Shown here one piece after another: positions 8,978-17,123 of a DNA stretch of 51,466 bases. The DNA lies in the IMG/VR virus record IMGVR_UViG_3300033998_000199, positions 1 to 51,466 of that record; one strand, 5' to 3'. Position numbers and translations under genes: made by a program. This stretch comes from a virus. Every line of letters starts with the position of its first letter. Within the stretch, counting starts at the first letter, position 1. Below the pieces are notes generated by a model, which saw only the letters and a list, made by a program, of their open reading frames with translations, ran no database searches and was not told the DNA's origin.

Positions 8978-9702
8978 TCCTTAGCCATTTGCTTGTATGA
9001 GTCTATAATAACGCTGGGCGCATTGAGCTTCTCTGCCAGTCGTACGGAGTAAAGGTAACACACAGCTTCTTCGTCATCCGGCGTGCGTGTTGGGTCAAAT
9101 AGCCCCACGGCACGTAGTTGAGCATGTACCGCCTCGTGATACAAGGTTACAGCGTAGAAAACTGCTGTGTCCTTACCAAGGAGTTTTGCAACATTTGGGT
9201 ATTCGTCGGTGTTAATACGGCAAATACCGTCACCACCGTAAGTGTTTGCTGCTATGCCTTTCCCAAGTCCAGGAGCAGCTTCAATACATGTAAAAAAGGC
9301 ACAAATGGCCCGATAGGCTTTATTATCTCTTTGCCAAAGCAAGTTCATGGCTTGTTCCAACGTCTGGTGCACTTCCTCCGGCGCTACAATGGTAGGTTTT
9401 GGGGCCATACCCCAATACATTTTTACCATGTCCTCTGGCCTTCTGTAGGAAGAACTCGTTTTAGGTTTAGATGTACTAATAAATACAGTGTTGGTATTCT
9501 GATCCCACGAAACTTCAGCACCTAGTGCCTCACCGACGGCGCGCAAAGGAACAAAAACGCGATTGCTTATCATTTGCGGCGGGACATCGCTTTGGAGTGG
9601 CCTGTCGTTGACCAATATGTGCAACACTCCTTGGCCTCGTACCAAATTCCCTGACAGAACTGTAACGAGCACTATGACAAGTGCTATGATCTTTTTGTGC
9701 AT
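8962..9702 (-). CDS. Secreted zincin-like metallopeptidase with copper-amine-oxidase-N-like domain
   Basis: The 246-residue product starts with a signal peptide (MHKKIIALVIVLVTVLSG). Residues about 30-75 form a copper-amine-oxidase-N-like domain (ILVNDRPLQS...VFVPLRAVGEALGAEVSWD), which attaches extracellular proteins to clostridial walls. The C-terminal half contains YHEAVHA, an HExxH zinc motif, with a following DDEEAV that could supply the third ligand. A GGGAGG site lies 9 nt upstream of the ATG. It lies on the opposite strand to the late genes, after a small membrane-protein gene, so it is probably expressed separately, possibly in lysogeny. Peptidase activity is inferred from the motif alone. 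Confidence 0.7.
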   Translation of the reverse strand: MHKKIIALVIVLVTVLSGNLVRGQGVLHILVNDRPLQSDVPPQMISNRVFVPLRAVGEALGAEVSWDQNTNTVFISTSKPKTSSSYRRPEDMVKMYWGMAPKPTIVAPEEVHQTLEQAMNLLWQRDNKAYRAICAFFTCIEAAPGLGKGIAANTYGGDGICRINTDEYPNVAKLLGKDTAVFYAVTLYHEAVHAQLRAVGLFDPTRTPDDEEAVCYLYSVRLAEKLNAPSVIIDSYKQMAKDHFKP

Positions 9703-9714
9703 ACGGAACCCTCC

Positions 9715-9849
9715 CTACTTGTTATGCCGTGCATCTCTTTTTCCTTCCTCGTATCCTTGGCGGTAAACATCGTAGGCCGTAGCTATTAGAAAGCCAATAA
9801 AGACAATGGCTGCTATGATTCTAATCAAACCTACTATCGAGGAACCCAT
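9715..9849 (-). CDS. Small single-pass membrane protein
   Basis: This 44-residue protein has a strong GGGAGG site 8 nt before the ATG. It carries one transmembrane helix (LIRIIAAIVFIGFLIATAY) followed by a charged tail (RQGYEEGKRDARHNK). It lies 12 nt upstream of the secreted zincin and forms a two-gene unit with it. Its size and topology would suit a peptidase partner or a small envelope protein; nothing more specific can be said. Confidence 0.6.
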   Translation of the reverse strand: MGSSIVGLIRIIAAIVFIGFLIATAYDVYRQGYEEGKRDARHNK

Positions 9850-9900
9850 TCAGAACCCTCCCTTTAATTTCATAATGTGAAAGGAGATGGATAATCTCAC

Positions 9901-11220
9901 ATGGCTAAGTTCCTGTTTGTCAGTTGCCTTGGCGAAAGCGTGGGCTTGGCTATTCGGCTCAAGGCAGAGGGCCACGAAGTGCTTTACTACATCCACAGCA
10001 ACGAAGAAAAAGACTGTGGCGATGGCTTCTTGGACAAAGTGGACGATTGGCGCAAGTATGTTGAAGAAGCCGATGTGGTCTTCTTCGATGATGTCGATCA
10101 GAAGCAAGAAGGTGATAGTGTCTACAAGTCAAGTGCTTGGTCGCTCGAGGTACGGGAAAAGTATCCTGAAAAGCTGGTGATCGGAGGCGGACACCCAGAC
10201 GTAGGTAAGCTGGAAAACGACCGCATGTTTGCCCAGTCCATCATGGAACAGTACGGTATTCCTACTGTTCCGATGGAAAGATTCACCTCCTTTGCAGATG
10301 CACGCAAATTTGTTGAAGAGAATGGGGGTGCTTGGGCACTCAAACACAACAGCCAAGTTGACCGTGACCTAGCGCACGTTGCCAAAGACCCTGAAGACAT
10401 GATTGAATTCCTTAACTGGTTGGAAACCAACTGGAATGACCTCGGTAACGGCCAGCCAGTTGACTTCGTGCTCCAACAGGCAGTCGATGGCATTGAGTTT
10501 GCCGTCACTGCCTTTTTTGACGGTAGTCGGTTTAGAGATGAAGCGTGCTACCTCAACCAGGAAGAGAAGAAACTTCTCAACCACGGCAACGGCCCTTCGA
10601 CCGGGCAAACTGGCGAAATTGGGCTTATCGTGCCGAACGCGAGGCTGTTCAGAGAAACGCTGGCCAAGATTGAACCGTTCCTCCTTGACAAGGAGTATAT
10701 CGGTTGGGCAGACATCAATTGTATTATAACCGGCCCGGATCAGGTAGTGCCACTAGAATTTACCATCGGCCGTCCTGGTTATCCGACGCTTTACTCCTGG
10801 TGTGAGTGTCTGGCAGAGCCGGTAGGTAACTGGCTCATCCGTATGGCCCAGCAGGACATAGCTCCCATCCAAACGCGGCAGGGGTTCAACTGCACCGTTG
10901 TGCTGGCAACCGGGACTTTCCCCGAGCAACACCCAAAACGTAACCGCCTGGCCGTAGTACGCGGACTGGAGAAAGTCGGGCTACGCCACGTCTGGCTGGG
11001 CGAAGTGCGTTGGGAAAACGGGCGTGTCTACGGTGCTGGTGACGTGGGCTACTTGGCAGTAGTAACTGGGATGGGCAGGACTATCCCCGAGGCTGCCGTG
11101 CGCGTCTACGACATTCTCGATGATATAGACGTTATTCCGTACAAGAAGATTCGTACGGATATTGGTGTCAGGGCCGTTCAGGAGTTTCCCGTACTCAAAG
11201 ACTGGGGGTGGCTTATGTGA
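9901..11220 (+). CDS. PurD-like ATP-grasp ligase
   Basis: This 439-residue protein has the layout of phosphoribosylamine-glycine ligase. The N-domain (1-115) is followed by an ATP-grasp domain with a Lys-containing strand (GGAWALKHNS), FVLQQAVDGIEFAVTAFFDG, NHGNGPSTGQTGEIG and VPLEFTIGRPGYPT, and a C-terminal PurD-type domain. The usual metal-binding E-x-N near the end of ATP-grasp reads EFT, so substrate or metal geometry may differ from true PurD. ATG 9901 is the only start possible; the GGAG is 14 nt away, an unusually long spacing. It heads the cargo/lysis block with a papain-like protease and SpeD. Known chemistry of the fold is ATP-dependent amide-bond formation; the substrate here is unknown. 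Confidence 0.7.
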   Translation: MAKFLFVSCLGESVGLAIRLKAEGHEVLYYIHSNEEKDCGDGFLDKVDDWRKYVEEADVVFFDDVDQKQEGDSVYKSSAWSLEVREKYPEKLVIGGGHPDVGKLENDRMFAQSIMEQYGIPTVPMERFTSFADARKFVEENGGAWALKHNSQVDRDLAHVAKDPEDMIEFLNWLETNWNDLGNGQPVDFVLQQAVDGIEFAVTAFFDGSRFRDEACYLNQEEKKLLNHGNGPSTGQTGEIGLIVPNARLFRETLAKIEPFLLDKEYIGWADINCIITGPDQVVPLEFTIGRPGYPTLYSWCECLAEPVGNWLIRMAQQDIAPIQTRQGFNCTVVLATGTFPEQHPKRNRLAVVRGLEKVGLRHVWLGEVRWENGRVYGAGDVGYLAVVTGMGRTIPEAAVRVYDILDDIDVIPYKKIRTDIGVRAVQEFPVLKDWGWLM

Positions 11221-12227
11221 CGTTCTTTGACTGGCGGGCAGAGCTAGATGCTATAGACGACGCCGCAAACAAGCATGGCAGGGCGTTTGGCTTTGTCCCA
11301 TCGCCTCCTGACCCAAGAGACTACCAGTACCGCTACTTCGCTGCCGTGACTCCTTTACCGAGCAGGGTTGTTTACGACATGCCTCCCGTGCGCGATCAAG
11401 GGCAGTTTGGTACGTGCGTCGGCTTCGCGTCTTGGGCGGTGAAAGAGTCTCAGGAGAAAGGCAAATGCCCACCGCTGTCCCCGCGTTTCATCTATGCCAT
11501 GTGCAAGCAATTGGACGGTCTTGGCGGCGCTGGCACCTACCCGCGCGTAGCGATGCAAGTTTTGCAGACCTACGGCACATGCCCGGAAGAAGACTTCCCG
11601 TATAGCGAACTCAAGGACGATATGGCTCCTGCACCGCCGCTTGATTATGAAAAGCGCCTCGCTGAACCGTGGAAAATAAAGGTCTACGCCCAAGTGAATG
11701 GAATCCAAGAACTCAAGAGGGCTTTGTACGAACAAGGCCCTCTTCTTGTTGGGCTGTATATCACCGAAAGCTTTCTAGACGCCAAAAAGACTATACCACT
11801 ACCAAGAGGCAATTTCCTTGGCGGACATGCAGTTTGTATTTGCGGCTACGACGATGCCTACTATGGTGACGGTTTGCGCGGTGCCTTCCTAATCATGAAC
11901 TCCTGGGGCACTTCTTGGGGAGACAATGGCTTCTCCTGGCTACCTTACAGCCGTGTAGATGCAAAAGTAGCTAACAGCCTTCCATTCTTGCGGGAAGCGT
12001 GGGCCAGCGTGGATGCCGAATTCGTGCCAAAGCAAGCCAAGCGAATCATCCTCAAGCCGAGTAACCCGACGGCTTGCGTGGATGGCGCATATGTCCAACT
12101 GGACGTGCCGCCGATTATCCAGTCTGGTCGCACGCTAGTTCCAATCCGCTTCGTAACAGAAAACATGGGCTATATCGTGACTTGGAACAAAGAGACACAA
12201 GCAATTGAACTCAGGAGGCCGTGGTAA
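11217..12227 (+). CDS. Papain-like cysteine peptidase with copper-amine-oxidase-N-like domain
   Basis: Start GTG 11217 overlaps the upstream TGA (GTGA) with GGGGGTGG 5 nt before; GTG 11208 is a longer option. The 336-residue protein has a C1A papain fold: oxyanion Gln61 and nucleophile Cys67 in DQGQFGTCVGFAS, the catalytic His in GGHAVCICGYDD, and Asn in MNSWGTSWGDNGF. The last 55 residues (VQLDVPPIIQSGRTLVPIRFV) form a copper-amine-oxidase-N-like wall-binding module. There is no clear signal peptide, so export would depend on lysis. Peptidoglycan-peptide cleavage or processing of the neighbouring ligase product are both possible; neither is shown. Confidence 0.75.
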   Translation: MTFFDWRAELDAIDDAANKHGRAFGFVPSPPDPRDYQYRYFAAVTPLPSRVVYDMPPVRDQGQFGTCVGFASWAVKESQEKGKCPPLSPRFIYAMCKQLDGLGGAGTYPRVAMQVLQTYGTCPEEDFPYSELKDDMAPAPPLDYEKRLAEPWKIKVYAQVNGIQELKRALYEQGPLLVGLYITESFLDAKKTIPLPRGNFLGGHAVCICGYDDAYYGDGLRGAFLIMNSWGTSWGDNGFSWLPYSRVDAKVANSLPFLREAWASVDAEFVPKQAKRIILKPSNPTACVDGAYVQLDVPPIIQSGRTLVPIRFVTENMGYIVTWNKETQAIELRRPW

Positions 12228-12229
12228 CA

Positions 12230-12988
12230 ATGCCGAGAGTGTGTCTAGACCCGGGACATGGTGGCTCCGATCCAGGAGCCACCGGGCCAACCGGCCTGAA
12301 AGAGAAAGATGTGGTTTTGGAAGTAGCGCAGTTGGTCACAAAGCACCTCAAGCGGCATAAGGTCGAAGTCGTGCTTACGCGCGATGCAGACGTAGACGTA
12401 AGTCTCACTCGCAGGGCGGCCATCAGCAACTCCTACGAGGCAGACGCTTTAGTGAGCATCCACTGCAACGCTTCCGACAACCGCCAGGCTTACGGCACAG
12501 AAGTCTGGACTACACGAGGACAAACCAGAGGAGACATCTTGGCAACTGAAATCGCTACGGCGTTTATGAAAGACATCCCGAAACTCACATTCAGGGCCGA
12601 CTGGTCTGACAAGGACATCGACAAGGAAGCCAACTTTGCAGTGCTGGTATACACTAAGGCTCCTGCGACTTTGGTAGAGTTAGCATTTATTACTAACCCA
12701 AACGAAGAAAAGCTCCTAGCTTCAGCGGCCTTTCGAGAACAATGTGCAATTGCTATTGCCAAAGGTACTCTTGCCTTTCTCGGTATCCCCTGGCAGGAAC
12801 CAAAGGAGGATGGTAAGGCGATGTTCAAAGACATCGAAGGGCACTGGGCTAAAGCGGAAATTGAAGCTGTAGCAGCCAAAGGACTGCTCACTGGCTATCC
12901 AGACGGCAACTTTCACCCAGACGAGCCTGTGACACGCGCACAACTAGCGGTGGTTGTGGCCCGGCTACTTCGCTACTTGGATAAGTAG
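12230..12988 (+). CDS. N-acetylmuramoyl-L-alanine amidase with SLH domain (endolysin)
   Basis: The start ATG 12230 lies 11 nt after AGGAGG; GTG 12221 is closer but only 2 nt away. Of 252 residues, 1-185 are an Amidase_3 domain: the zinc His in LDPGHGGSDPGA, a later SIHCNAS, and the catalytic Glu in LVELAFITNPNEE. Residues about 197-250 are one S-layer-homology domain (FKDIEGHWAKAEIEAVAAKGLLTGYPDG...), which binds pyruvylated secondary wall polymer. It cleaves the amide between muramic acid and L-Ala. With the holin at 13386 it forms the lysis pair. The SLH module points to an S-layered clostridial host. Confidence 0.85.
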   Translation: MPRVCLDPGHGGSDPGATGPTGLKEKDVVLEVAQLVTKHLKRHKVEVVLTRDADVDVSLTRRAAISNSYEADALVSIHCNASDNRQAYGTEVWTTRGQTRGDILATEIATAFMKDIPKLTFRADWSDKDIDKEANFAVLVYTKAPATLVELAFITNPNEEKLLASAAFREQCAIAIAKGTLAFLGIPWQEPKEDGKAMFKDIEGHWAKAEIEAVAAKGLLTGYPDGNFHPDEPVTRAQLAVVVARLLRYLDK

Positions 12989-13000
12989 GAGGTAATGACA

Positions 13001-13393
13001 ATGCTTGGAACGTTGCTCATCATGGACGCTTACAAATGCCGAAATCTCCCGGCTGATGTGCAGAGCCTTCTCCGGCAGTCTTTGGAGGCCATAAAGACCG
13101 CCGGGATGCGCCCCGTGAACACCGTTGCCCAGAACTTCCCCAAAGAAGTGTGGGGTCATAACCACGGAGACAGCGTCCTGACGCTTATCGTCCCTCTGGA
13201 GGAAAGCCACCTGGCTATTCACACATGGCCCGAAGAGAAATTCGTCGCCGTTGACCTGTTCACCTGCGGCAACTTTGAGAAAGCGCTTCGGGCTATTTAC
13301 AAGCTGAAAGAAGAGCTTCAACCGGAAACGGCAGACATCAACTGCTACTACCGAGGCGGCGGGATCAAGGAAAGGAGGGTCAGGAATGAGTGA
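13001..13393 (+). CDS. speD: S-adenosylmethionine decarboxylase proenzyme
   Basis: This 130-residue prokaryotic AdoMetDC proenzyme starts at ATG 13001, 8 nt after AGGAGG (ATG 12995 is too close). The maturation and active-site motif ESHLAIHTWPE is intact: self-cleavage before Ser69 yields the pyruvoyl group. His74 and Cys89 (DLFTCG) match the conserved processing and catalytic residues. It makes decarboxylated SAM, the aminopropyl donor for spermidine. No spermidine synthase is in the window, so it would have to use host SpeE. Its place between amidase and holin genes marks it as late-expressed auxiliary metabolism, possibly for polyamine supply during DNA packaging (inference). Confidence 0.88.
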   Translation: MLGTLLIMDAYKCRNLPADVQSLLRQSLEAIKTAGMRPVNTVAQNFPKEVWGHNHGDSVLTLIVPLEESHLAIHTWPEEKFVAVDLFTCGNFEKALRAIYKLKEELQPETADINCYYRGGGIKERRVRNE

Positions 13394-13799
13394 GTTCAAC
13401 GCAAAGGCGTTCATCGCGGCCCTCGGTGGTGTGATTATCTACTATTTAGGTGGATGGGATGTGGCCTTTCGTGCTCTCTTAGTATTCATGGTGCTTGACT
13501 ATGTAACAGGTGTTTCAAATGCGTGGTATCAAAGGAAGCTTAACAGCTACACGGGAGCGCGGGGTATTGCCAAGAAGGTCGGCTTGTTGATTCTCGTAGC
13601 AGTAGCAACCCAAATTGACATGGTCACAGGCGGCAGCAGTGCCGTAAGGAGCATCACCATCATGTTCTTGGCGGCAAATGAAGCTTTGTCCATCCTGGAA
13701 AACCTTGCTCAAATGGACGTGCCGATCCCAAACGCAATCCGCCAAGCGTTGGAGGCGTGGAAGGCTAAGGACGCACAAAACAAGGACGGGGGCCAATAA
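13386..13799 (+). CDS. Holin, phage_holin_4/TcdE type
   Basis: This 137-residue membrane protein has about three hydrophobic helices (FIAALGGVIIYYLGGW; FRALLVFMVLDYVTGVSNAW; KVGLLILVAVATQIDMV) and a charged C-terminal tail (EAWKAKDAQNKDGG). The VLDYVTGV segment followed by a basic loop is characteristic of the phage_holin_4 (TcdE/BhlA-like) family. It forms inner-membrane holes that time lysis and release the endolysin. Its start overlaps the end of speD by 8 bp behind GGAGGGT, so the two are coupled. Confidence 0.8.
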   Translation: MSEFNAKAFIAALGGVIIYYLGGWDVAFRALLVFMVLDYVTGVSNAWYQRKLNSYTGARGIAKKVGLLILVAVATQIDMVTGGSSAVRSITIMFLAANEALSILENLAQMDVPIPNAIRQALEAWKAKDAQNKDGGQ

Positions 13800-13830
13800 C
13801 CCTCGCCCTTTTCTTTTGTGGAGGTGAACT

Positions 13831-14595
13831 ATGCTATACCACGCTGTGGCTCTGCCCCAAGACATTGAAGCTGCGTACATTGTGCCTTTGGCCGATCTCC
13901 ATATAGGTGACCCTCTGTTTGACGAGCAACGGTGCCAGCGCCTAGTCAGATGGATCGCCGAGACGCCCAACGCCTGGGCCGTTCTTGTAGGCGATGTGAT
14001 GAATACTGCCACCAAAACGTCGAAGTCAGACATATACCAAGAAGTAATGAACCCGCACGAACAACTACGCTACGCTAAGAAGCTCCTCGCGCCAATTAAG
14101 GACAAGATCATCGCAGCGGTAGAGGGAAACCACGAACTGCGTATCGCACGTGAGGATGGCATTAACACGACCGAACTCTTAGCAGATACGTTGGGAGTGT
14201 TCTATTCTCCGCTTTCCACCCTGATGAAAATCACACTTGGAAGATGCCCGAAAAACGGCAAACGCCTGTGCTACACGATGTACGTCACGCACGGCTCGGG
14301 AAGCAGCCGCACTTCCGGTGGGAAGGTCAACGCGCTCAGGCGGCTCAGGGACATTGTTCTGGCCGATGTTTATGTCATGGGGCACATCCATTGGATGGCA
14401 ACCTTCCTTGAGACATACTACGTTCCCGATGTTCGGAACAACAAGATAGAAGAAGTCAGGCTGACATTCGTCTCCACAGGCAGCTTCCTCAAGTGGGGCG
14501 GATACGCGGAAGAGAAGTCCCTACCGCCCGCTAAGCTGGGTGCCCCGCGCATCCGCTTGGATGGAACCCGGAAGGACGTGCGTGTCAGCTTATGA
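13831..14595 (+). CDS. Calcineurin-like metallophosphoesterase
   Basis: All signatures of the two-metal phosphoesterase fold are present in this 254-residue protein: DLHIGD near residue 20, VGDVMN near 54, EGNHELR near 98, THG near 151 and GHIHW near 186. The family hydrolyses phosphomono- or diesters (nucleotides, DNA ends, lipids) with Mn/Fe. A GGAGGTG lies 6 nt before the ATG. It is the penultimate gene of the late transcript. A DNA-end, nucleotide or envelope substrate cannot be distinguished. Confidence 0.82.
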   Translation: MLYHAVALPQDIEAAYIVPLADLHIGDPLFDEQRCQRLVRWIAETPNAWAVLVGDVMNTATKTSKSDIYQEVMNPHEQLRYAKKLLAPIKDKIIAAVEGNHELRIAREDGINTTELLADTLGVFYSPLSTLMKITLGRCPKNGKRLCYTMYVTHGSGSSRTSGGKVNALRRLRDIVLADVYVMGHIHWMATFLETYYVPDVRNNKIEEVRLTFVSTGSFLKWGGYAEEKSLPPAKLGAPRIRLDGTRKDVRVSL

Positions 14596-14768
14596 GAGAA
14601 CGAGCCTTTACCTGCGGGCGCGTGTTTGCCAAGACGCCGACAGAAGCCAAGGCAAAAGTATACGAGCAGGTACGTGCAAATGGCTTCACACCGCTTGACT
14701 GCTTTGGAGTTTATGAAACAGGTGTATGTGGCTGGTATGAATACTACATCGAAATAGAGGATATGTAA
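14592..14768 (+). CDS. Small hypothetical protein, last gene of the late operon
   Basis: This 58-residue protein overlaps the preceding stop as ATGA, indicating translational coupling. The sequence has an N-terminal basic part, three Cys (TCGR, LDCFG, GVCGW) and an aromatic acidic C-terminus (GWYEYYIEIEDM). I do not recognise the family. The transcript ends directly after it at the 14770 terminator. Confidence 0.6.
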   Translation: MRERAFTCGRVFAKTPTEAKAKVYEQVRANGFTPLDCFGVYETGVCGWYEYYIEIEDM

Positions 14769-14769
14769 C

Positions 14770-14803
14770 GCCCTTGGGAATCGTCCCAAGGGCTTTTATT
14801 TTT
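14770..14803 (+). terminator. Strong intrinsic terminator ending the late operon
   Basis: GCCCTTGGGA (14770-14779) pairs perfectly with TCCCAAGGGC (14784-14793) over an ATCG loop, followed by TTTTATTTTT. It stops plus-strand late transcription just before the convergent polymerase gene. Confidence 0.92.
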
Positions 14804-17123
14804 AGGCCGCATTGGAAGCAATGATTTCCTCCAACGGCTTCAGTTCTCCCCAAGAAGGGCCGATTTTCACCTCTGCCGCAAACGGTACACTACCGTCCAG
14901 CACAGGTGCCGACATGATACCCTCCAACCAGCGAGCGACCTCTATAGGATCTTCCTTTGTTTCCAAGAGGATAGAGTCATGCACGGTAAGCAGGAGGCGC
15001 GTATTTGGGTTGTTTTCCAGGGCTTTTCCGGCGCGGATCAGTGCACTTAAAGTTACGTCGCTGGCCAAACTCTGGATCGGAGCATTAACAGCCTGGCGCA
15101 ACACTTCATTGCGGTTTTCGTCACTGATATAACCGAACCTGCGCGTGCGACCAAACGGTGTTGAGACTTTTCCCGTTCGGAGCACTTCGCGCTTGGTTTC
15201 TTCAATCCATTCCCTGGCCTGCGGGAAGGCGGCAAAATACGCTTCGATTAGTTCAGCCGCTTCAGCTTCCGTGATTTCCAGTTCTTGCGCCAAAGCGTTA
15301 GCAGACATCTGATATATAACCCCAAAGGTCAAACGCTTCGCCTTTTGTCGCATCTCCTTCGTTACTTCTTCCGGCTTTACCTTAAACATCAGGCAGGCCG
15401 TCCGCACGTGCATATCGCCACCAGCTAGAATTGCGTCGATTAGGTTTTTGTCCTTGGAATAGTACGCCAGACCGCGCACCTCAGCCTGGGACAAGTCGCC
15501 TTCTACCAAGGTGTAGCCTGGAGTAGCAATGAAGATGCGGCGGATGTCGCTTTCGCGAGGGATATTTTGCAAGTTGACCGGATCACTGCTGGAAAGACGG
15601 CCCGTAACAGTCCCATGTAGATTAAACGTCGTGTGTACCCGCCCATTTTCGTCAATCGCCTCTAGGAGGGCTTTGATGTAGGTAGAGTGTATCTTCTTCT
15701 TGGCCCGGTAGTCGAGCAGGAATCCCACCACGGGGTGGTACTCGCGGATGGCTTCCAAGGCGTCGCTGTCTGTGGAAAGCCTGCCCGGGACAGGCAGGTT
15801 CAGTTCGCGGTACAGCACGTCTAGAAGCTGCTTGTAGGAGTTTGGGTTAAACGGGTGCCCGACAGCCTCCTGTAGCTTCTTGAGCAAGTCGTCGATTGCA
15901 GCTGCGTATTCGGAATCCATGCGGGTGAGCAAAGCCTTGTCCACCAGCACTCCCAGAGACTCCATGCGGGCCAACACGTCACTCGCCGGGTAAAGGAGGT
16001 TGTTTAGCACGGCGTGGTTCTCTGGAGTGAGCATCCCTTGAAAGAGGCGGTGCAGCTGGTACGTGTAGCTTGCGTCTTTGGCATTGTATTTGTATAAGAT
16101 GTCCTTTGGGCAGTTTTCAAAGCCCTTCTTGTGGAAGGGTTTCAGTTCGGCGTCGTATTCCGGCATGTTGAGGTAGTCCTTGGCTAGCTGCTTTAGGCCG
16201 TGAGTGCCGGGGGTTTCGTCCATGACATAGTGTTCCAGCATGGTATCCGCACCCGTGCGGGCGGCGGTCAGGCCGTTGCGCCATAGCACCTGAAGGTCGT
16301 ACTTCAGGTTATGGCCGATGATCTTGATATTTCCCAAGACTTTGTTCAGGGCCTCGCGGGCGTCTGCCCTTTCGAGGGCTTCCTTAGTCACCACGACTGC
16401 CGTCCCCGGCTTCCAGGAAAAGCCAATGCAGAGGAGTTCTCCTGTGCTGGCTACTTCAACGTCCAGGGCTACTTCGGGCAACTGGCGCAGGCGTTCTACA
16501 AGTTCAAACACGCCGTCGGCGTCCTGAAGGACAACGGTCTGGACATCACCGCTTTCCTGTCGGACCGGCTCTAGCTTGCCTTGAAGTAATAAAGCAACTT
16601 TTTCTAGGTCGGTTTTCAGTTCTTGGTAAAGCCTCGGTGAGCGCAAAACTGCGGCCGGGTGGTAAGCCGGGACGACTACAGCGCCAAGCTCTTCCGACCA
16701 CACAGGAGCGCCGTGCCAGTCCTTGATCCCGCTCCGGCCAATCAGGGCTTTCATAGCCACATTACCAAGGGCAACGATCACCTTGGGCTTGCGCGAAAGA
16801 ATCTCCTGCTTGAGCCTCGGCAGGCAAGATGCTATTTCCTTTGGCTTTGGCGTCCTGATGGGTTCGGGAGCGCAGGAGCAAGTGTTGGTGAGGTAGCAGT
16901 TGTCCCGTTCAATGCCGACTTCTTTTAGCACTGTGTTCAGAAGTTGCCCGGCCCGGCCTACAAAAGGCATACCCTTCCTGGCCTCTGTAGGCCCTGGAGC
17001 TTCCCCAACCAGCACGATGTCGGCCTGCTCCGGCCCGAAACCTTCCACGTAAACAAAATCACGAAGGGAGCACTTGTTACAAAGTGCCCCCGGCGGATTT
17101 GCGTCCTTTCCCCTCAGCAGCAC
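14802..17123 (-). CDS. Uracil-DNA glycosylase / family A DNA polymerase fusion
   Basis: Residues about 1-185 are a family-4-type UDG: GEAPGPTEARKGMPFVGRAG, AYHPAAVLRSP, and four iron-sulfur Cys (CNKC; TCSC...EIASC). Then comes a 3'-5' exonuclease (DVEVAS, HNLKYDLQVL, YNAKDASYTY) with its acidic residues intact. The family A polymerase follows: motif A DLSQAEVR, motif B RQKAKRLTFGVIYQM, motif C VHDSILLE. Phe in motif B predicts discrimination against dideoxynucleotides. This is the replicative polymerase, with a uracil-sensing or -excising module attached. I prefer GTG 17123, with AAGAGG 8 nt upstream, over GTG 17132, which overlaps that site. It overlaps the RuvC-like gene by about 47 bp. Confidence 0.93.
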   Translation of the reverse strand: MLLRGKDANPPGALCNKCSLRDFVYVEGFGPEQADIVLVGEAPGPTEARKGMPFVGRAGQLLNTVLKEVGIERDNCYLTNTCSCAPEPIRTPKPKEIASCLPRLKQEILSRKPKVIVALGNVAMKALIGRSGIKDWHGAPVWSEELGAVVVPAYHPAAVLRSPRLYQELKTDLEKVALLLQGKLEPVRQESGDVQTVVLQDADGVFELVERLRQLPEVALDVEVASTGELLCIGFSWKPGTAVVVTKEALERADAREALNKVLGNIKIIGHNLKYDLQVLWRNGLTAARTGADTMLEHYVMDETPGTHGLKQLAKDYLNMPEYDAELKPFHKKGFENCPKDILYKYNAKDASYTYQLHRLFQGMLTPENHAVLNNLLYPASDVLARMESLGVLVDKALLTRMDSEYAAAIDDLLKKLQEAVGHPFNPNSYKQLLDVLYRELNLPVPGRLSTDSDALEAIREYHPVVGFLLDYRAKKKIHSTYIKALLEAIDENGRVHTTFNLHGTVTGRLSSSDPVNLQNIPRESDIRRIFIATPGYTLVEGDLSQAEVRGLAYYSKDKNLIDAILAGGDMHVRTACLMFKVKPEEVTKEMRQKAKRLTFGVIYQMSANALAQELEITEAEAAELIEAYFAAFPQAREWIEETKREVLRTGKVSTPFGRTRRFGYISDENRNEVLRQAVNAPIQSLASDVTLSALIRAGKALENNPNTRLLLTVHDSILLETKEDPIEVARWLEGIMSAPVLDGSVPFAAEVKIGPSWGELKPLEEIIASNAA

